In this document: in pieces, positions 17,508 to 29,194 of the stretch | Layout: each line of letters starts with the position of its first letter | Numbering within the stretch: the first letter of the stretch is position 1 | From: Caballeronia jiangsuensis | GTDB taxonomy: Bacteria > Pseudomonadota > Gammaproteobacteria > Burkholderiales > Burkholderiaceae | Reading direction: 5' to 3' | Assembly (NCBI GenBank): GCA_000648925.1 | Contig: JFHF01000011.1 | Location: 1-64,000, forward strand | Length of the DNA stretch: 64,000 bases | The notes under the pieces: model-generated | Told to the model about the DNA's origin: nothing | The model's database searches: none | What the model saw: the letters and a program-made list of their open reading frames with translations, nothing else | Translations under genes and position numbers: made by a program

Positions 17508-18356
17508 CTACTTACCTTGTTGCTGTTGTTGCTGCTGCAGTTTCAGTTGCTCCTGGCGCTCCTGCTCCTGCTGTTGCGCCTTTTCCTGCGCCTTTCTGGC
17601 GGCTTCCTTCTGACGCGCATCGACTTCGGCGCGATGCTGCGCGGCTTCCTGCTGCTTCTGCTCGTAGCGCTGCGCCTTTTGATCGCGTTCCTGCGCGTCC
17701 TGCACGCCGCGAGCGCGCGCGTCGTCAAGTTTCTTCTGGTAGTCCGCCTGCTTGCGATCGTACGCCGCCTGGTTGGCCGCGCGCTGCGGCGCTTCGGCGT
17801 CGCGCTGGGCGGCGGCCAGCGCGTTCTGACGCTGCTTGTCCTCGTAGGACTGCTGGCTGGCCTTCTCGTTCGCGGCGCGCTGCGGCGCTTCCGCTTCGTA
17901 TTGCGCCCGCTTGATGGCCGTCTGCTCGTCGCGTTGCTTCGCCCGCTCGGCGCGCTGCTCGTCGTCGAGTGCGAGTTGTTGCTGGCGAATCTGCTGACGC
18001 GTTTCGCGCATTTCGTTGCGCGCGTTATCCAGACAGTGATTCACGAAGAATTTGCTGTAGCAGTCGTGCTGCTTCACGCCGTAACTGTAGTTGTTTTCTT
18101 CGGTGCGACGGTCGAGCACCTTCTGGCGCTGGACGAACTCGGCTTTCAGCGCGTCGTCGGGATTTTGCGGAGCCAGCGCGTCCGACGGCGCCGCGTCCAG
18201 CGGACGTGCGGTCACGGACGTGCCGGGGTCGATCGGCCTGGCGGTTTGAGCGAGCGCTTGCTGTGACGCGAATGCGCCTGCCGCGCACAGCAGCGAAAGA
18301 GCCGCGGCGACCGGCACGTTTGAAAGGCGAAAGTTGGGCAAATGGATGAACGGCAA
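17508..18356 (-). CDS. periplasmic Gln/Ala-rich coiled-coil protein, unknown function
   Basis: A 282-residue protein with a cleavable signal peptide (hydrophobic [22 protein letters not shown]). Residues 85-112 form a conserved-looking block with C99 and C108 ([12 protein letters not shown]), able to make a disulfide. The rest (113-282) is a predicted long helix very rich in Gln, Ala, Glu, Lys and Arg. EAPQRAAN occurs twice, 32 residues apart (156-163 and 188-195), and the chain ends in a run of Gln and Lys. I do not recognise the family. It is divergent from tex and upstream of the DUF465 gene. Confidence 0.75.
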   Translation of the reverse strand: MPFIHLPNFRLSNVPVAAALSLLCAAGAFASQQALAQTARPIDPGTSVTARPLDAAPSDALAPQNPDDALKAEFVQRQKVLDRRTEENNYSYGVKQHDCYSKFFVNHCLDNARNEMRETRQQIRQQQLALDDEQRAERAKQRDEQTAIKRAQYEAEAPQRAANEKASQQSYEDKQRQNALAAAQRDAEAPQRAANQAAYDRKQADYQKKLDDARARGVQDAQERDQKAQRYEQKQQEAAQHRAEVDARQKEAARKAQEKAQQQEQERQEQLKLQQQQQQQGK

Positions 18357-18569
18357 CGTGATAAAGAATCAGGTGCGAAACGGCTTGTGCGATGTCCAAA
18401 TTCTATCACCGCGCGCCGGAGCGCTCCGCCATTTATGGCAAAATGCCCCGCTCCAGCAACCCGGTCCGAACCTGGCTCGTTGCACGGTCCCCCGCCCGCG
18501 GCGTCTCGCTCTCGCGAGGCTGCGCACGCGGTGCGAATCCTGCCGGCGAGCCGCAGACAGCGCAGAAAC

Positions 18570-20903
18570 ATGACGGAAACCGTAGCACTCAAGATCGTAC
18601 AGCGCATTGCCTCCGAACTCACCGTGCAGCCGCGGCAGGTCGCCGCCGCCGTGGGGCTTCTCGACGAAGGCTCGACTGTCCCGTTCATCGCCCGGTATCG
18701 CAAGGAAGTCACCGGCAATCTCGACGACACGCAGTTGCGCACGCTCGAGGAGCGCCTGCTGTACCTGCGCGAGCTCGAAGACCGCCGCGCGACGATCCTG
18801 CAAAGCATCGATGAGCAAGGCAAGCTCACGGCCGAACTGCGCGGGGCCATCGAAGGCGCGGACAGCAAACAGGTGCTCGAAGACCTCTATCTGCCCTACA
18901 AGCCCAAGCGCCGCACGCGTGCGCAGATCGCCCGCGAGGCCGGTCTCGAACCGCTCGCGCAGGCGCTGCTCGCCGATCCCACGCTCGATCCTCAGGCCGA
19001 AGCCGCAAAGTTTGTCGATGCGGAAAAAGGCGTCGCCGACACCAAAGCCGCGCTCGACGGCGCGCGCGACATTCTCTCCGAGCAGTTCGGCGAAACCGCG
19101 GAAATCCTCGGCAAGCTGCGCGAGCATCTGTTCAACCAGGGGCTCGTCACGTCGAGCGTGGTGGACGGCAAACAAGGCGAGGAAGGCGAGAAATTCCGCG
19201 ACTACTACGACTACAGCGAGACGATCCGGACCGTGCCGTCGCACCGCGCGCTCGCGCTGTTCCGTGGCCGCAATGCGGGCGTTCTGACGGTCAAGCTCGG
19301 CCTCGGCGAGGAACTCGACGCGCAGATTCCGCACCCCTGCGAAGCGATGATCGCGCAGCATTTCGGCATCGCCAATCGCGGCCGCGCCGGCGACAAGTGG
19401 CTCTCCGACGTGTGCCGCTGGTGCTGGCGCGTGAAGGTGCAGCCGCACATCGAAACCGAATTGCTCACGCAATTGCGCGAAGAAGCCGAGCATGAAGCCA
19501 TTCGCGTGTTCGCGCGCAATCTGAAAGACTTGCTGCTCGCGGCGCCTGCCGGCCCGAAGGCCGTGATCGGTCTCGATCCGGGCTTGCGCACCGGCGTGAA
19601 AGTCGCGGTCGTGGATCGCACCGGCAAGCTCCTCGCGACCGACACCATCTACCCTCACGAACCGCGCCGCGACTGGGACGGTTCCATCGCGAAGCTCGCC
19701 CGCATCGCGCACGCGACGCAGGCCGAACTCGTGTCGATCGGCAACGGCACCGCATCGCGCGAAACCGACAAGCTCGCGAGCGAACTCATCGCGAAGCATC
19801 CGGATCTGAAGTTGCAGAAGATCGTCGTGTCCGAGGCGGGGGCGTCGGTGTATTCGGCGTCCGAGCTTGCCGCGAAGGAGTTTCCGGAACTCGACGTGTC
19901 GCTGCGCGGCGCGGTGTCGATCGCGCGGCGGCTGCAAGACCCGCTCGCCGAACTCGTCAAGATCGAGCCGAAGGCGATCGGCGTCGGCCAGTATCAGCAC
20001 GACGTGAATCAGCGCGAACTCGCGCGCTCGCTCGATGCGGTCGTCGAGGATTGCGTGAACGCCGTCGGCGTCGATGCGAACACGGCGTCGGTCGCGCTGC
20101 TCGCGCGCGTGTCGGGGCTGAATTCGACGCTCGCGCGCAATATCGTCGATTATCGCGATGCCAACGGGCCGTTCCCGTCGCGCGCGCATCTGAAGAAGGT
20201 GCCGCGTCTCGGCGACAAGACCTTCGAGCAGGCAGCGGGCTTTCTGCGCATCAACAACGGCGAGAATCCGCTCGATCGCTCGTCGGTGCATCCGGAGGCG
20301 TATCCGGTCGTCGAGCGCATTCTCGCGAAGATCAAAAAGCATATCGGCGATGTGCTCGGCAAGCGCGACGCCTTGACGGGCCTTTCGCCCACTGAATTCG
20401 TCGACGATCGTTTCGGCCTGCCGACCGTGCGCGACATTCTCGCGGAACTCGAAAAACCGGGCCGCGATCCGCGCCCCGAGTTCAAGACGGCGACGTTCAG
20501 GGAAGGCATCGAGAAAATCTCGGACCTCGTGCCGGGCATGATTCTCGAAGGCGTGGTGACGAACGTCGCGGCGTTCGGCGCGTTCGTCGATATCGGCGTG
20601 CATCAGGACGGTCTCGTGCACGTGTCGGCCATGTCCACGAAATTCATCAAGGATCCGCACGAAGTCGTGAAGGCCGGTCAGGTCGTCAAGGTGAAAGTGA
20701 TCGAAACGGATGTGAAGCGCCAGCGTATTTCGCTCACGATGCGTCTGGACGATGACTCCGCGCAGGCTTCGGCGAGCGGCAGCGCGGGCGGAGCGCAATC
20801 GCGCGGTTCGCAGGATCGTCGTTCGGGTCAGCGTCCGCAACAGCGTCGCGAACCGGAAGCGGCCGGTGCGATGGCCGCGGCATTCGCAAAACTGAAACGC
20901 TGA
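18570..20903 (+). CDS. tex: RNA-binding transcriptional accessory protein Tex
   Basis: A 777-residue Tex family protein: N-terminal Tex helical region, YqgF/RuvC-like domain with GLDPGLRTG, helix-hairpin-helix segment ([27 protein letters not shown]) and a C-terminal S1 domain ([22 protein letters not shown], then QRISLTMR). It ends in a low-complexity Ser/Gly/Gln/Arg tail (about 735-777). Tex acts on transcription elongation and RNA binding, and is required for virulence-gene expression in Bordetella. The ATG at 18570 begins the family-typical [14 protein letters not shown]; the upstream frame (213 bp gap) carries nothing I recognise. Confidence 0.94.
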   Translation: MTETVALKIVQRIASELTVQPRQVAAAVGLLDEGSTVPFIARYRKEVTGNLDDTQLRTLEERLLYLRELEDRRATILQSIDEQGKLTAELRGAIEGADSKQVLEDLYLPYKPKRRTRAQIAREAGLEPLAQALLADPTLDPQAEAAKFVDAEKGVADTKAALDGARDILSEQFGETAEILGKLREHLFNQGLVTSSVVDGKQGEEGEKFRDYYDYSETIRTVPSHRALALFRGRNAGVLTVKLGLGEELDAQIPHPCEAMIAQHFGIANRGRAGDKWLSDVCRWCWRVKVQPHIETELLTQLREEAEHEAIRVFARNLKDLLLAAPAGPKAVIGLDPGLRTGVKVAVVDRTGKLLATDTIYPHEPRRDWDGSIAKLARIAHATQAELVSIGNGTASRETDKLASELIAKHPDLKLQKIVVSEAGASVYSASELAAKEFPELDVSLRGAVSIARRLQDPLAELVKIEPKAIGVGQYQHDVNQRELARSLDAVVEDCVNAVGVDANTASVALLARVSGLNSTLARNIVDYRDANGPFPSRAHLKKVPRLGDKTFEQAAGFLRINNGENPLDRSSVHPEAYPVVERILAKIKKHIGDVLGKRDALTGLSPTEFVDDRFGLPTVRDILAELEKPGRDPRPEFKTATFREGIEKISDLVPGMILEGVVTNVAAFGAFVDIGVHQDGLVHVSAMSTKFIKDPHEVVKAGQVVKVKVIETDVKRQRISLTMRLDDDSAQASASGSAGGAQSRGSQDRRSGQRPQQRREPEAAGAMAAAFAKLKR

Positions 20904-20922
20904 CGGTTCTCGCTGCCAACAA

Positions 20923-20952
20923 AAAACCCCACGTCTTGCAACGTGGGGTTTT
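20923..20952. terminator. bidirectional intrinsic terminator between tex and kup
   Basis: Perfect 12-bp stem AAAACCCCACGT / ACGTGGGGTTTT with a 6-nt loop, A-rich before and T-rich after. It serves tex and the convergent kup gene. Confidence 0.9.
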
Positions 20953-20979
20953 CTTTTTGCGCTTCCGAAAAACGAAGCG

Positions 20980-22872
20980 TCAGATTTCGATCTTCGTGCC
21001 CAGCTCGACCACGCGATTCGCGGGAATACTGAAGAAATCCGTCGGCTTCGCGGCGTTCTGATGCATCCACGCGAACACGCGCTCGCGCCACACCGACATG
21101 CCCGGCAATTCCGTCGGCACGACCGTCTCGCGCGCCATGAAGAACGACGTGTCCATCAGTTCGAAGGTCATCGCGTGCGTGCGCGTGATCTGTTCGAGCA
21201 CGGCCTTTACATCCGGCGTCTCGTTGAAGCCGTATGCCGCCTTCACGAGGAACAGACCGCCGCCGATGTCCTTCACTTCGAGACGATGCGCATCGTCGAC
21301 ATAAGGAATGTCGCGCGTCTTGAAGTTCATGAAGATGGTGCGCTCGTGCAGCACCTTGTTGTGCTTCAGGTTGTGCAGAAGGCTCACGGGTACGAGCGAA
21401 TCGCTGCCGGTGAGATAGATCGCCGTCCCCGACACCCGATGCGGCGGATGCGCGAGCAAGCCTTGCAGAAACGGCATCAGCGGGATACCGTCCGCCGCCG
21501 TGCGATCCTTCACGATCATGCGGCCCTTATACCAGGTCATCAGCAAGAAGAAGAGCGCCCCGCCGATGCACAGCGGCAGCCAGCCGCCCTGCTCGATCTT
21601 GAGCAGGCTCGCGCCGAAGAAGCCGATGTCGATCATCAGGAACACGGCGATCATCCCGCCGACGAGCCAGCGGTTCCAGCCCCACAGATTCACCATCACG
21701 ACGGACACGAGGATCGTGGTCGTGAGCATCGTCGCGGTGACGGCGAGACCGTACGCGGCGGCGAGATTTTCGGAACTCTTGAAGCCGATGACGATGCACA
21801 GGATGATGAAAAGCAGCATCCAGTTCACGAGCGGAATATAGATCTGGCCGATCGCAAGTTCCGACGTATGAAGGATCTTCATGCGCGGCACGTAGCCGAG
21901 CTGAATCGCCTGGCTCGTCAGCGAATACGCGCCGGAAATGACTGCCTGCGATGCGATCACGGTCGCGACCGTCGACAGAATCACGAGCGGCAGCAACGCC
22001 CAGTCGGGCGCGAGCAGAAAGAACGGGTTCTCGATGGCCTGTGGCGAGTGCATCAGCAACGCGCCCTGACCAAAGTAATTCAGCAACAGCGATGGCATGA
22101 CGAAGCCGTACCAGCCGTAGCGAATCGGCTTGACGCCAAAGTGCCCCATGTCCGCGTACAGCGCTTCCGCCCCGGTCAGCACGAGCACGACCGAGCCGAG
22201 CACGATATACGCCTGCAGGACGTGCTGCCCCATGAAGGAAAAGGCGTAGTAGGGATTGAGCGCGACGATGATGCGCGGCTCCATCACGATATGCGCGGCG
22301 CCGAGCACCGCGAGCGTCGCGAACCACACGACCATGATCGGGCCGAAGAGCTTGCCGACCACCGCCGTGCCGTGGCGCTGAATCCAGAAGAGCGCGATGA
22401 GAATCACGATCGTGATCGGCAGCACGTACGGCGTGAGCTTGGGCGCGGCGATCTCGAGACCTTCGACCGCCGAAAGCACCGACATCGCCGGCGTGATGAC
22501 CGCGTCGCCGTAGAACATGCATGCGCCGAAGATGCCCAGCATCATCAGCACGCCCGAGATCTTGCCGGCCTCCCGCACGCTGCGCAGCGCGAGCGTGGTC
22601 ATGGCGAATACGCCGCCTTCGCCGTTGTTGTCGGCGCGCATGACGAACAGCACGTATTTGACGGCGACCACCATGACGATCGCCCAGAAGAGCAAGGAGA
22701 TGACGCCGAGAATCGACGCCTCCGACAAGCCGATGCCGTGCGACGGACTAAAGGCTTCCTTCAGGGAGTAGAGAGGACTCGTGCCGATGTCGCCGAAAAC
22801 GACGCCAATGGCGGCGAGCGCAAGCGAGTGCATTGGCTGTTTATGCTCGTGCGCGTGAGTCGTGTTAGTCAT
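20980..22872 (-). CDS. kup: low-affinity potassium uptake protein Kup
   Basis: A 630-residue inner-membrane K+/H+ symporter. The N-terminal [19 protein letters not shown] is the family hallmark. About 12 hydrophobic segments follow within the first 450 residues, then a soluble C-terminal domain (from about 480) ending in VELGTKIEI. The length is typical. It is convergent with tex and has a 265-bp upstream gap with no recognisable gene. Confidence 0.95.
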   Translation of the reverse strand: MTNTTHAHEHKQPMHSLALAAIGVVFGDIGTSPLYSLKEAFSPSHGIGLSEASILGVISLLFWAIVMVVAVKYVLFVMRADNNGEGGVFAMTTLALRSVREAGKISGVLMMLGIFGACMFYGDAVITPAMSVLSAVEGLEIAAPKLTPYVLPITIVILIALFWIQRHGTAVVGKLFGPIMVVWFATLAVLGAAHIVMEPRIIVALNPYYAFSFMGQHVLQAYIVLGSVVLVLTGAEALYADMGHFGVKPIRYGWYGFVMPSLLLNYFGQGALLMHSPQAIENPFFLLAPDWALLPLVILSTVATVIASQAVISGAYSLTSQAIQLGYVPRMKILHTSELAIGQIYIPLVNWMLLFIILCIVIGFKSSENLAAAYGLAVTATMLTTTILVSVVMVNLWGWNRWLVGGMIAVFLMIDIGFFGASLLKIEQGGWLPLCIGGALFFLLMTWYKGRMIVKDRTAADGIPLMPFLQGLLAHPPHRVSGTAIYLTGSDSLVPVSLLHNLKHNKVLHERTIFMNFKTRDIPYVDDAHRLEVKDIGGGLFLVKAAYGFNETPDVKAVLEQITRTHAMTFELMDTSFFMARETVVPTELPGMSVWRERVFAWMHQNAAKPTDFFSIPANRVVELGTKIEI

Positions 22873-23070
22873 AAAAGCGATATATCCGTCCAGGGCGGAA
22901 AAAAACGAACGCCATTCTATCTAACGTTGCACGCGAATACGCCTTCTCGCGTGTTGCTCCAGCGCCACGAGAGACGCGTGTGAGAGTGTAGCATCGCACT
23001 CCGCGTGCGTCGGCGGGCGTGTTCAAGACAATGCTTCGGCGTCCGGTCCGTCATCTCGCGAAAACAAAAA

Positions 23071-23108
23071 ACGCCGTTGCGCCCGGCTTCGTGCCAGGCG
23101 AACGGCGT
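23071..23108 (-). terminator. intrinsic terminator after the phosphoribosyltransferase gene
   Basis: Outer arms ACGCCGTT (23071-23078) and AACGGCGT (23101-23108) enclose an inner GCCCGGC-type hairpin. On the minus strand the structure is followed by a run of six T and TTTT after a G, so it terminates the gene ending at 23138. Confidence 0.75.
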
Positions 23109-23137
23109 CTGTCATGCGAAAGATCAGGTGTCGCCGA

Positions 23138-23698
23138 TCATCCGCGTCCGTTTTGCGTGCCGCGCTTGATCCACGCGCCCAGGTTGTGCGGACGCACCGT
23201 GTCCCACTCCTCGAAAGGCTGATGAATCCACGGATTCGTTTCAAGATGCTGAACGTGATAGTCGGGTGTGACCTTCGAGCACGCCTTGTACCAGAGCACC
23301 GCCGAACGCACCGACGTGATCGCCGGATAACGCTCCTTCAGATGTTCCTGCACGCGCGCGAGCGTGACGCCCGAATCGACCAGATCATCGACGAGCAGCA
23401 CGTTGCCGGACAGATCGCCGCGCGTCATCGTGATGTATTGCGCGATGTCGAGATCGCCCTGCTCCGTGCCCGCTGCTTCGCGGTACGAGCTCGTCGCGAG
23501 AATGGCGAGTGGCAGGTCGTAGATGCGCGACAGTTGATCGCCCACGCGCAGGCCGCCGCGCGCGAGACACAGGATCTTGTCGAACTTCCAGCCCGACTCG
23601 TGCACCTTCAGCGCGAGGAGTTCGATCAGCCGGTGGTATTCATCCCAGCCGACCCAGAGGTTCTTGTCGTCGTTGCGCGGGTCCGTCATCGCGATCAT
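23138..23698 (-). CDS. purine-type phosphoribosyltransferase
   Basis: A 186-residue type I phosphoribosyltransferase. The PRPP loop VLLVDDLVDSGVTL is clear at about 119-132, and a GGLRVG segment and ILATSSYRE precede it. The pattern fits xanthine/guanine or hypoxanthine salvage enzymes; the exact base cannot be assigned. Following purA in the same orientation supports a purine role. The start could be 23698 or an ATG three codons in. A clear terminator follows the stop. Confidence 0.8.
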   Translation of the reverse strand: MIAMTDPRNDDKNLWVGWDEYHRLIELLALKVHESGWKFDKILCLARGGLRVGDQLSRIYDLPLAILATSSYREAAGTEQGDLDIAQYITMTRGDLSGNVLLVDDLVDSGVTLARVQEHLKERYPAITSVRSAVLWYKACSKVTPDYHVQHLETNPWIHQPFEEWDTVRPHNLGAWIKRGTQNGRG

Positions 23699-23733
23699 GG
23701 TGAGGCTCTTTCAAATGCTTAGGTTATATACGA

Positions 23734-23760
23734 AATGTGGCCGCATCAGGCGGCCACATT
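23734..23760. repeat. 10-bp inverted repeat between purA and the phosphoribosyltransferase gene
   Basis: AATGTGGCCG (23734-23743) and CGGCCACATT (23751-23760) are perfect complements around a 7-nt loop. There is no clear T-run on either side, so it is a weak terminator or a processing hairpin in the purA downstream message. Confidence 0.5.
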
Positions 23761-23800
23761 CTTTACAGCGTCCGGTTCCGGTCGAGGCTCGTTAAAGCGC

Positions 23801-25156
<1,356 letters not shown>

Positions 25157-25302
25157 TTAGCTGGTTAAAAACGTATTTTACCTATGTTCGCGAAAGGTTC
25201 CGAGTTTTTCGGGACGCGTTTCGCGATTTCGTCACGCTCGCGTGATTGGAATCCGCTAAGCAAATTCCCTTGCCGATCAAGCGCCTGTATTCATCGTCCG
25301 CT

Positions 25303-26454
25303 TCAGGTGCGGGTTTCGACGGTCCATTTGCCGTCACGCTCGACGAGCACACGGTCGAACGCGAATTCGTCCAGATCGTGGTCGTGGCCGGGCAACGCCT
25401 GGATCACCACTTCGCCCGCGTCGCGCAACGCGAGAATCGCTGCGCGCAGCGGTTCATCGTGTTTCCACGGCGCGACGATCGCGCTGCCGCGTGCGTCGAC
25501 GGGCGAGATGCGCGCCACTTCGCGCAGGTCGAGCGAGAAGCCCGTAGCGGGCCGCGCACGGCCGTAGGCGAGGCCAACGTCGTCATATCGGCCGCCGCGC
25601 GCGACGGCGTTCGGCACGCCATCGACATAGGCGGAAAACATCACGCCGCTGTGATAGGCATAGCCGCGCAGGTCCGCGAGGTCGATCATCAGCTCGGCGC
25701 CTTCGACCTGACCTGCGAGGAACGCGAGATCGTCGAGCGCGCGCGCGATCACCGGCAGATTCGGCAGACGGCCACGCGCAATCTGCAGCACCGAAGCATC
25801 GCCATAGAGCGACGGCAAAGCGCGCAGCGCCTCGCGCGGCACTTGTCCGAGATGCGCGGTCAGCTCATTGAGGCGCGGCACGTCCTTGCTCGCGAGCGCT
25901 TCGTAAAGCGCTTCACCGAGCGATGCCGCCGCCGGTTCGAGTTCCAGCAGCGCGGCGAGCACGCCCGCGTGGCACAGATCGAGACGCACTTTCTTCAGAC
26001 CTGCGAGATGCAGCGAATCGAGCATGAGCTGCTGGATCTCGAGATCCGCTTCGAGCCCCGCGTGCCCATAGATTTCCGCGCCGATCTGAATCTGCTCGCG
26101 CGTCGCGTGCAGCCCGCGCGGGCGCGTGTGCAGCACGACGCCCGCGTAGCACAGACGCGTCACGCCCTGCCGGTTCAGCAGATGCGCGTCGATGCGCGAT
26201 ACCTGCGGCGTGATGTCCGCGCGCAAGCCGAGCGTGCGCCCGGACAATTGATCGACGAGCTTGAAGGTACGCAGATTCAGATCGCTTCCGCCGCTCGTCA
26301 GAAGCGATTCGAGATACTCGAGCATCGGCGGCATCACGAGCTCGTAACCGTACGAACGGAAACGGTCGAGCAGGCGGCGGCGCAGCTCTTCGATCTTGCG
26401 GGCTTCCGACGGCAAGACGTCGGCGATATTCTCGGGAAGTAACCAGGTGGACAT
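25303..26454 (-). CDS. hisZ: ATP phosphoribosyltransferase regulatory subunit HisZ
   Basis: A 383-residue histidyl-tRNA-synthetase-like protein without aminoacylation function. It pairs with short-form HisG to form the first enzyme of histidine synthesis. The class II synthetase-like core is visible in [35 protein letters not shown] and [11 protein letters not shown]. It is much shorter than, and distinct from, the true HisS in this window. The companion hisG is not in this window. It lies between the hfl genes and purA, as in other Burkholderiaceae. Confidence 0.92.
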   Translation of the reverse strand: MSTWLLPENIADVLPSEARKIEELRRRLLDRFRSYGYELVMPPMLEYLESLLTSGGSDLNLRTFKLVDQLSGRTLGLRADITPQVSRIDAHLLNRQGVTRLCYAGVVLHTRPRGLHATREQIQIGAEIYGHAGLEADLEIQQLMLDSLHLAGLKKVRLDLCHAGVLAALLELEPAAASLGEALYEALASKDVPRLNELTAHLGQVPREALRALPSLYGDASVLQIARGRLPNLPVIARALDDLAFLAGQVEGAELMIDLADLRGYAYHSGVMFSAYVDGVPNAVARGGRYDDVGLAYGRARPATGFSLDLREVARISPVDARGSAIVAPWKHDEPLRAAILALRDAGEVVIQALPGHDHDLDEFAFDRVLVERDGKWTVETRT

Positions 26455-26578
26455 CGATACGTTTCCTACGGGACGAGAAGGCTCGGCGCGGATCGCGCGG
26501 CGCTCACGGACTTGAACGGTCAGGGACGAAAGAATAAGGACAAGATAGGCGAAATGGCGGCGGCCTGCCGGACGAGGC

Positions 26579-26764
26579 TCACGTCGCGATCAGGAGCAGA
26601 ATCAGGCCGAGCACCATGGCGACCAGTCCGCCGATGCGGATATGGTGCACCGGCCGCTCCGCGATGCGGCGAAAGGTATCGCGCCAGGCGGTCGGGAAAA
26701 CGAAGGGAAACATGCCTTCGATAATCAGCATCAACGCAAGAGCGAGCAGTAACGTCTCGGCCAT
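26579..26764 (-). CDS. DUF2065 small membrane protein (YjeT family)
   Basis: A 61-residue protein with two hydrophobic helices (2-22 and 44-60) joined by a basic loop [15 protein letters not shown], typical of DUF2065. Function unknown. Its position between hflC and hisZ-purA mirrors E. coli hflC-yjeT-purA. It starts 61 bp after hflC stops. Confidence 0.85.
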   Translation of the reverse strand: MAETLLLALALMLIIEGMFPFVFPTAWRDTFRRIAERPVHHIRIGGLVAMVLGLILLLIAT

Positions 26765-26825
26765 GTCCAGGGTTTTTTTTGATGCCGCGCGACCGGGACG
26801 ATCCGGCGCGCGGCGCGGACGGGAA

Positions 26826-27728
26826 TCAGCGCTTCGCCGTCGCCGGGGCCGACGTATCCGTCGCGCCTCCGGTCGGGCTCTTCATGAAGCGGAAGAAATC
26901 GCTGTTCGAGTCGACGACCATCACGTCGCCCGGCTTGAACGTCTTCTTATACGCTTCCAGGCTCTGATAGAACTGGTAGAACTGCGGATCGCGTCCGTAC
27001 GCATCGGCCGCTATGGCCGCCGCCTTGCTGTCTCCTTCGCCCTTGATCGACTGCGCCTGGCTGTAGGCGTCCGCGACGATGGCCTGCTGCGTGCGCTCCG
27101 CGTCGGCCTTGATCTTGTCTGCTTCCGCCGTGCCCTTCGCGCGCTCGTTCGCCGCGGCCTGCTGGCGCGCCGCGATCATGCGCTTGTAGACGGAGTCGGC
27201 CACCGCCGACGGAAAGTCGATGCGCGTCATCTGCAGGTCGACCAGTTGCACGCCGAACACCGCGGCCGCGCTTTCGACGCTCTTCTGCGCGTCGGTTTCG
27301 ATCGCCTGCTGAGCGCCGAGCGCGTCGGTGAGCGGGCGCTTCGCAAAGGCGCTCGCGAGCGCCGTGCGCGCAAGCGCGGTGATGCGCTCCTCGGCCGTCT
27401 GCGTGTTCTTCTCGTTGCTTTCGAAGAGCTTCAAAGGATCGGAGACGCGATACTTGATCACCGTGTTGACCAGCACTTCGTTCTTGTCCGCCGTCGAGAA
27501 ACGGTCGGCGCCGGATTCGTCGATGGTGAGCGTGCGCGTGTCGATGAGGGTAAGCGTCTGGAACGGCGGCGGCAGCTTGAAGTGCAGACCGGGGCCTTCG
27601 AGACGCGGATTGCCTTCGCCATGCGCGGCGACGACGGCGGCATGTCTTTCGTCGACGGTGAAGATCATCGACGAACCGATGAACAGCACGATGACGACGG
27701 CGACGACGAGCGCAAAGATTCGATTCAT
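26826..27728 (-). CDS. hflC: protease modulator HflC
   Basis: A 300-residue SPFH/band-7 protein with one N-terminal membrane anchor (about 4-22) and a periplasmic band-7 domain. It has the family's IDTRTLTIDESG and RGDVMVVDS-like features (here PGDVMVVDSNSDFFRF). With HflK it forms a large ring that restrains the FtsH protease. It begins 11 bp after hflK ends, so they are co-translated from one message. Confidence 0.95.
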   Translation of the reverse strand: MNRIFALVVAVVIVLFIGSSMIFTVDERHAAVVAAHGEGNPRLEGPGLHFKLPPPFQTLTLIDTRTLTIDESGADRFSTADKNEVLVNTVIKYRVSDPLKLFESNEKNTQTAEERITALARTALASAFAKRPLTDALGAQQAIETDAQKSVESAAAVFGVQLVDLQMTRIDFPSAVADSVYKRMIAARQQAAANERAKGTAEADKIKADAERTQQAIVADAYSQAQSIKGEGDSKAAAIAADAYGRDPQFYQFYQSLEAYKKTFKPGDVMVVDSNSDFFRFMKSPTGGATDTSAPATAKR

Positions 27729-27739
27729 GTTCGCGCTCC

Positions 27740-29149
27740 TTATTGCAGGTCTTCCGACCGGCTGCGGGAACGGAACGCGTCGCGCGAGCGCAGCGGATCG
27801 CCGCCGGCATTCGCGCTCGCGCCACTGGCAGCGCTTGCCGCGCTGGCGGGTGCGGCAGCAGCCGGCGCCGACGCGCCCGCCGTGCCCTGCGCACGCGCCT
27901 GAGGCGCTTCCGTCGCGGCGGGTGCGGCGGATGCGGCTGCGCCGCTCGCGCCTTCGGCCGCGTCCTTCGCCTGCTGTCGATTGGCTTCGACGAGCTTGTC
28001 GAGCGGCAGATAGACGACGTTATTGCCCGCCTTGCTGTCGACGAAAACCTTTGTGGTGCGCGAGTAGATCTGCTGCATCGTGTCCAGGTACATGCGTTGA
28101 CGAATGACCGCGGGCGCCTTCGAGTATTCCGCGTAGACCTCCTTGAAGCGCTCCGCGTCTCCCTGCGCCTGCGTGACTTCGCGGTTGCTATAGGCGCGCG
28201 CCTCGTCGATCAGCTTGGCCGCGTCGGCCTTCGCGCGCGGCAGCAACTGATCCGCATAGGCTTGCGCGGTGTCGCGGGCGCGTTCGTTGTCCTGACGCAC
28301 ACGCGCCGCTTCCTCGAACGCCGACTGCACCTGTTGCGGCACCTGCACGCTTTGCACCGCGACGCCCGTCACCTGCAGACCGGTGCGATAGGTGTCGAGC
28401 GAACGCTGGATCGTCTCGATCAGGCGCGCGCGCAGCGCCTCGCGATCCTTGTAGAGCATGTCGTCCGTGGTGAGGCCGCCCGCGATCTCGCGGATCGCCG
28501 ACTGCGCGGCCTGCGTGACGCTGTCGTCCGCATTGACGCTGCGGAAGAGGAAGTCTGTGGGCGACTTGATCTGGTACTGCACGGCGAAGCGCACGTCGAC
28601 GATATCCGCGTCGTTCGTCAGAAGCGACGCGTCGCGCACGTTGCCTTGCGACAGTGCGGTGCCGCGGCCGACTTCGACGGAACGAATCTGCGAGGTATCG
28701 ACGATTTCGCTCGACTGGAACGGATACGGCAGACGCCAGTGAATGCCTTGCGAGACCGTCTGACGATACTTGCCGAATTGAGAGACGACGCCGACATGGC
28801 CGTCCTGCACGACGAACACGCCGCTGCCGAGATAGATGGCGATCAACACGCCGATGACGATGCCGACGCCGATCTTCGTGCCGCGACCGTTCTCGCGCGG
28901 TGCGCCGTTGCCGGGCTTCTTGCCGAACACGCCGGCGATGCGGCGATTGAACTCGCGCCACATCTCGTCGAGATCGGGTGGACCTTCGTCCTTGCCGTTC
29001 GGGCGCTTGCCGTCTTGCGGGCGCTTCGAGTCGTTCTTCACGCCATTGCCGTCGCCCCGCCCCCAGCGCGGATCGTTGATCGAAAAGACGGCATGCACAG
29101 CTTGCCGGATAGTCCGCTCTTTGTAGTCGTTCACTCGGTGATTCACCAT
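27740..29149 (-). CDS. hflK: FtsH protease regulator HflK
   Basis: A 469-residue band-7 protein. A Gly/Pro/Lys-rich cytoplasmic start (WGRGDGNG, PDLDEMWREFNRRI) is followed by a transmembrane helix (VGIVIGVLIAIYLGSG), the SPFH domain and a long coiled-coil. The tail is Ala/Gly/Ser/Pro-rich. It partners HflC at FtsH. The start is uncertain: I used ATG 29147-29149, but an in-frame GTG at 29132-29134 (VNDYKERTI) matches other Burkholderia starts equally well. HflX lies 45 bp upstream. Confidence 0.93.
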   Translation of the reverse strand: MVNHRVNDYKERTIRQAVHAVFSINDPRWGRGDGNGVKNDSKRPQDGKRPNGKDEGPPDLDEMWREFNRRIAGVFGKKPGNGAPRENGRGTKIGVGIVIGVLIAIYLGSGVFVVQDGHVGVVSQFGKYRQTVSQGIHWRLPYPFQSSEIVDTSQIRSVEVGRGTALSQGNVRDASLLTNDADIVDVRFAVQYQIKSPTDFLFRSVNADDSVTQAAQSAIREIAGGLTTDDMLYKDREALRARLIETIQRSLDTYRTGLQVTGVAVQSVQVPQQVQSAFEEAARVRQDNERARDTAQAYADQLLPRAKADAAKLIDEARAYSNREVTQAQGDAERFKEVYAEYSKAPAVIRQRMYLDTMQQIYSRTTKVFVDSKAGNNVVYLPLDKLVEANRQQAKDAAEGASGAAASAAPAATEAPQARAQGTAGASAPAAAAPASAASAASGASANAGGDPLRSRDAFRSRSRSEDLQ

Positions 29150-29194
29150 TAGACAGCCGGGGTCGATGCCGGGTCGATGCAATTCCGAAGCAAC

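Noticed and set aside
18357..18569. tRNA-like segment upstream of tex (GGTGCGAATCC near 18530)
   Set aside because: No cloverleaf can be folded: there is no matching D-arm or acceptor stem.
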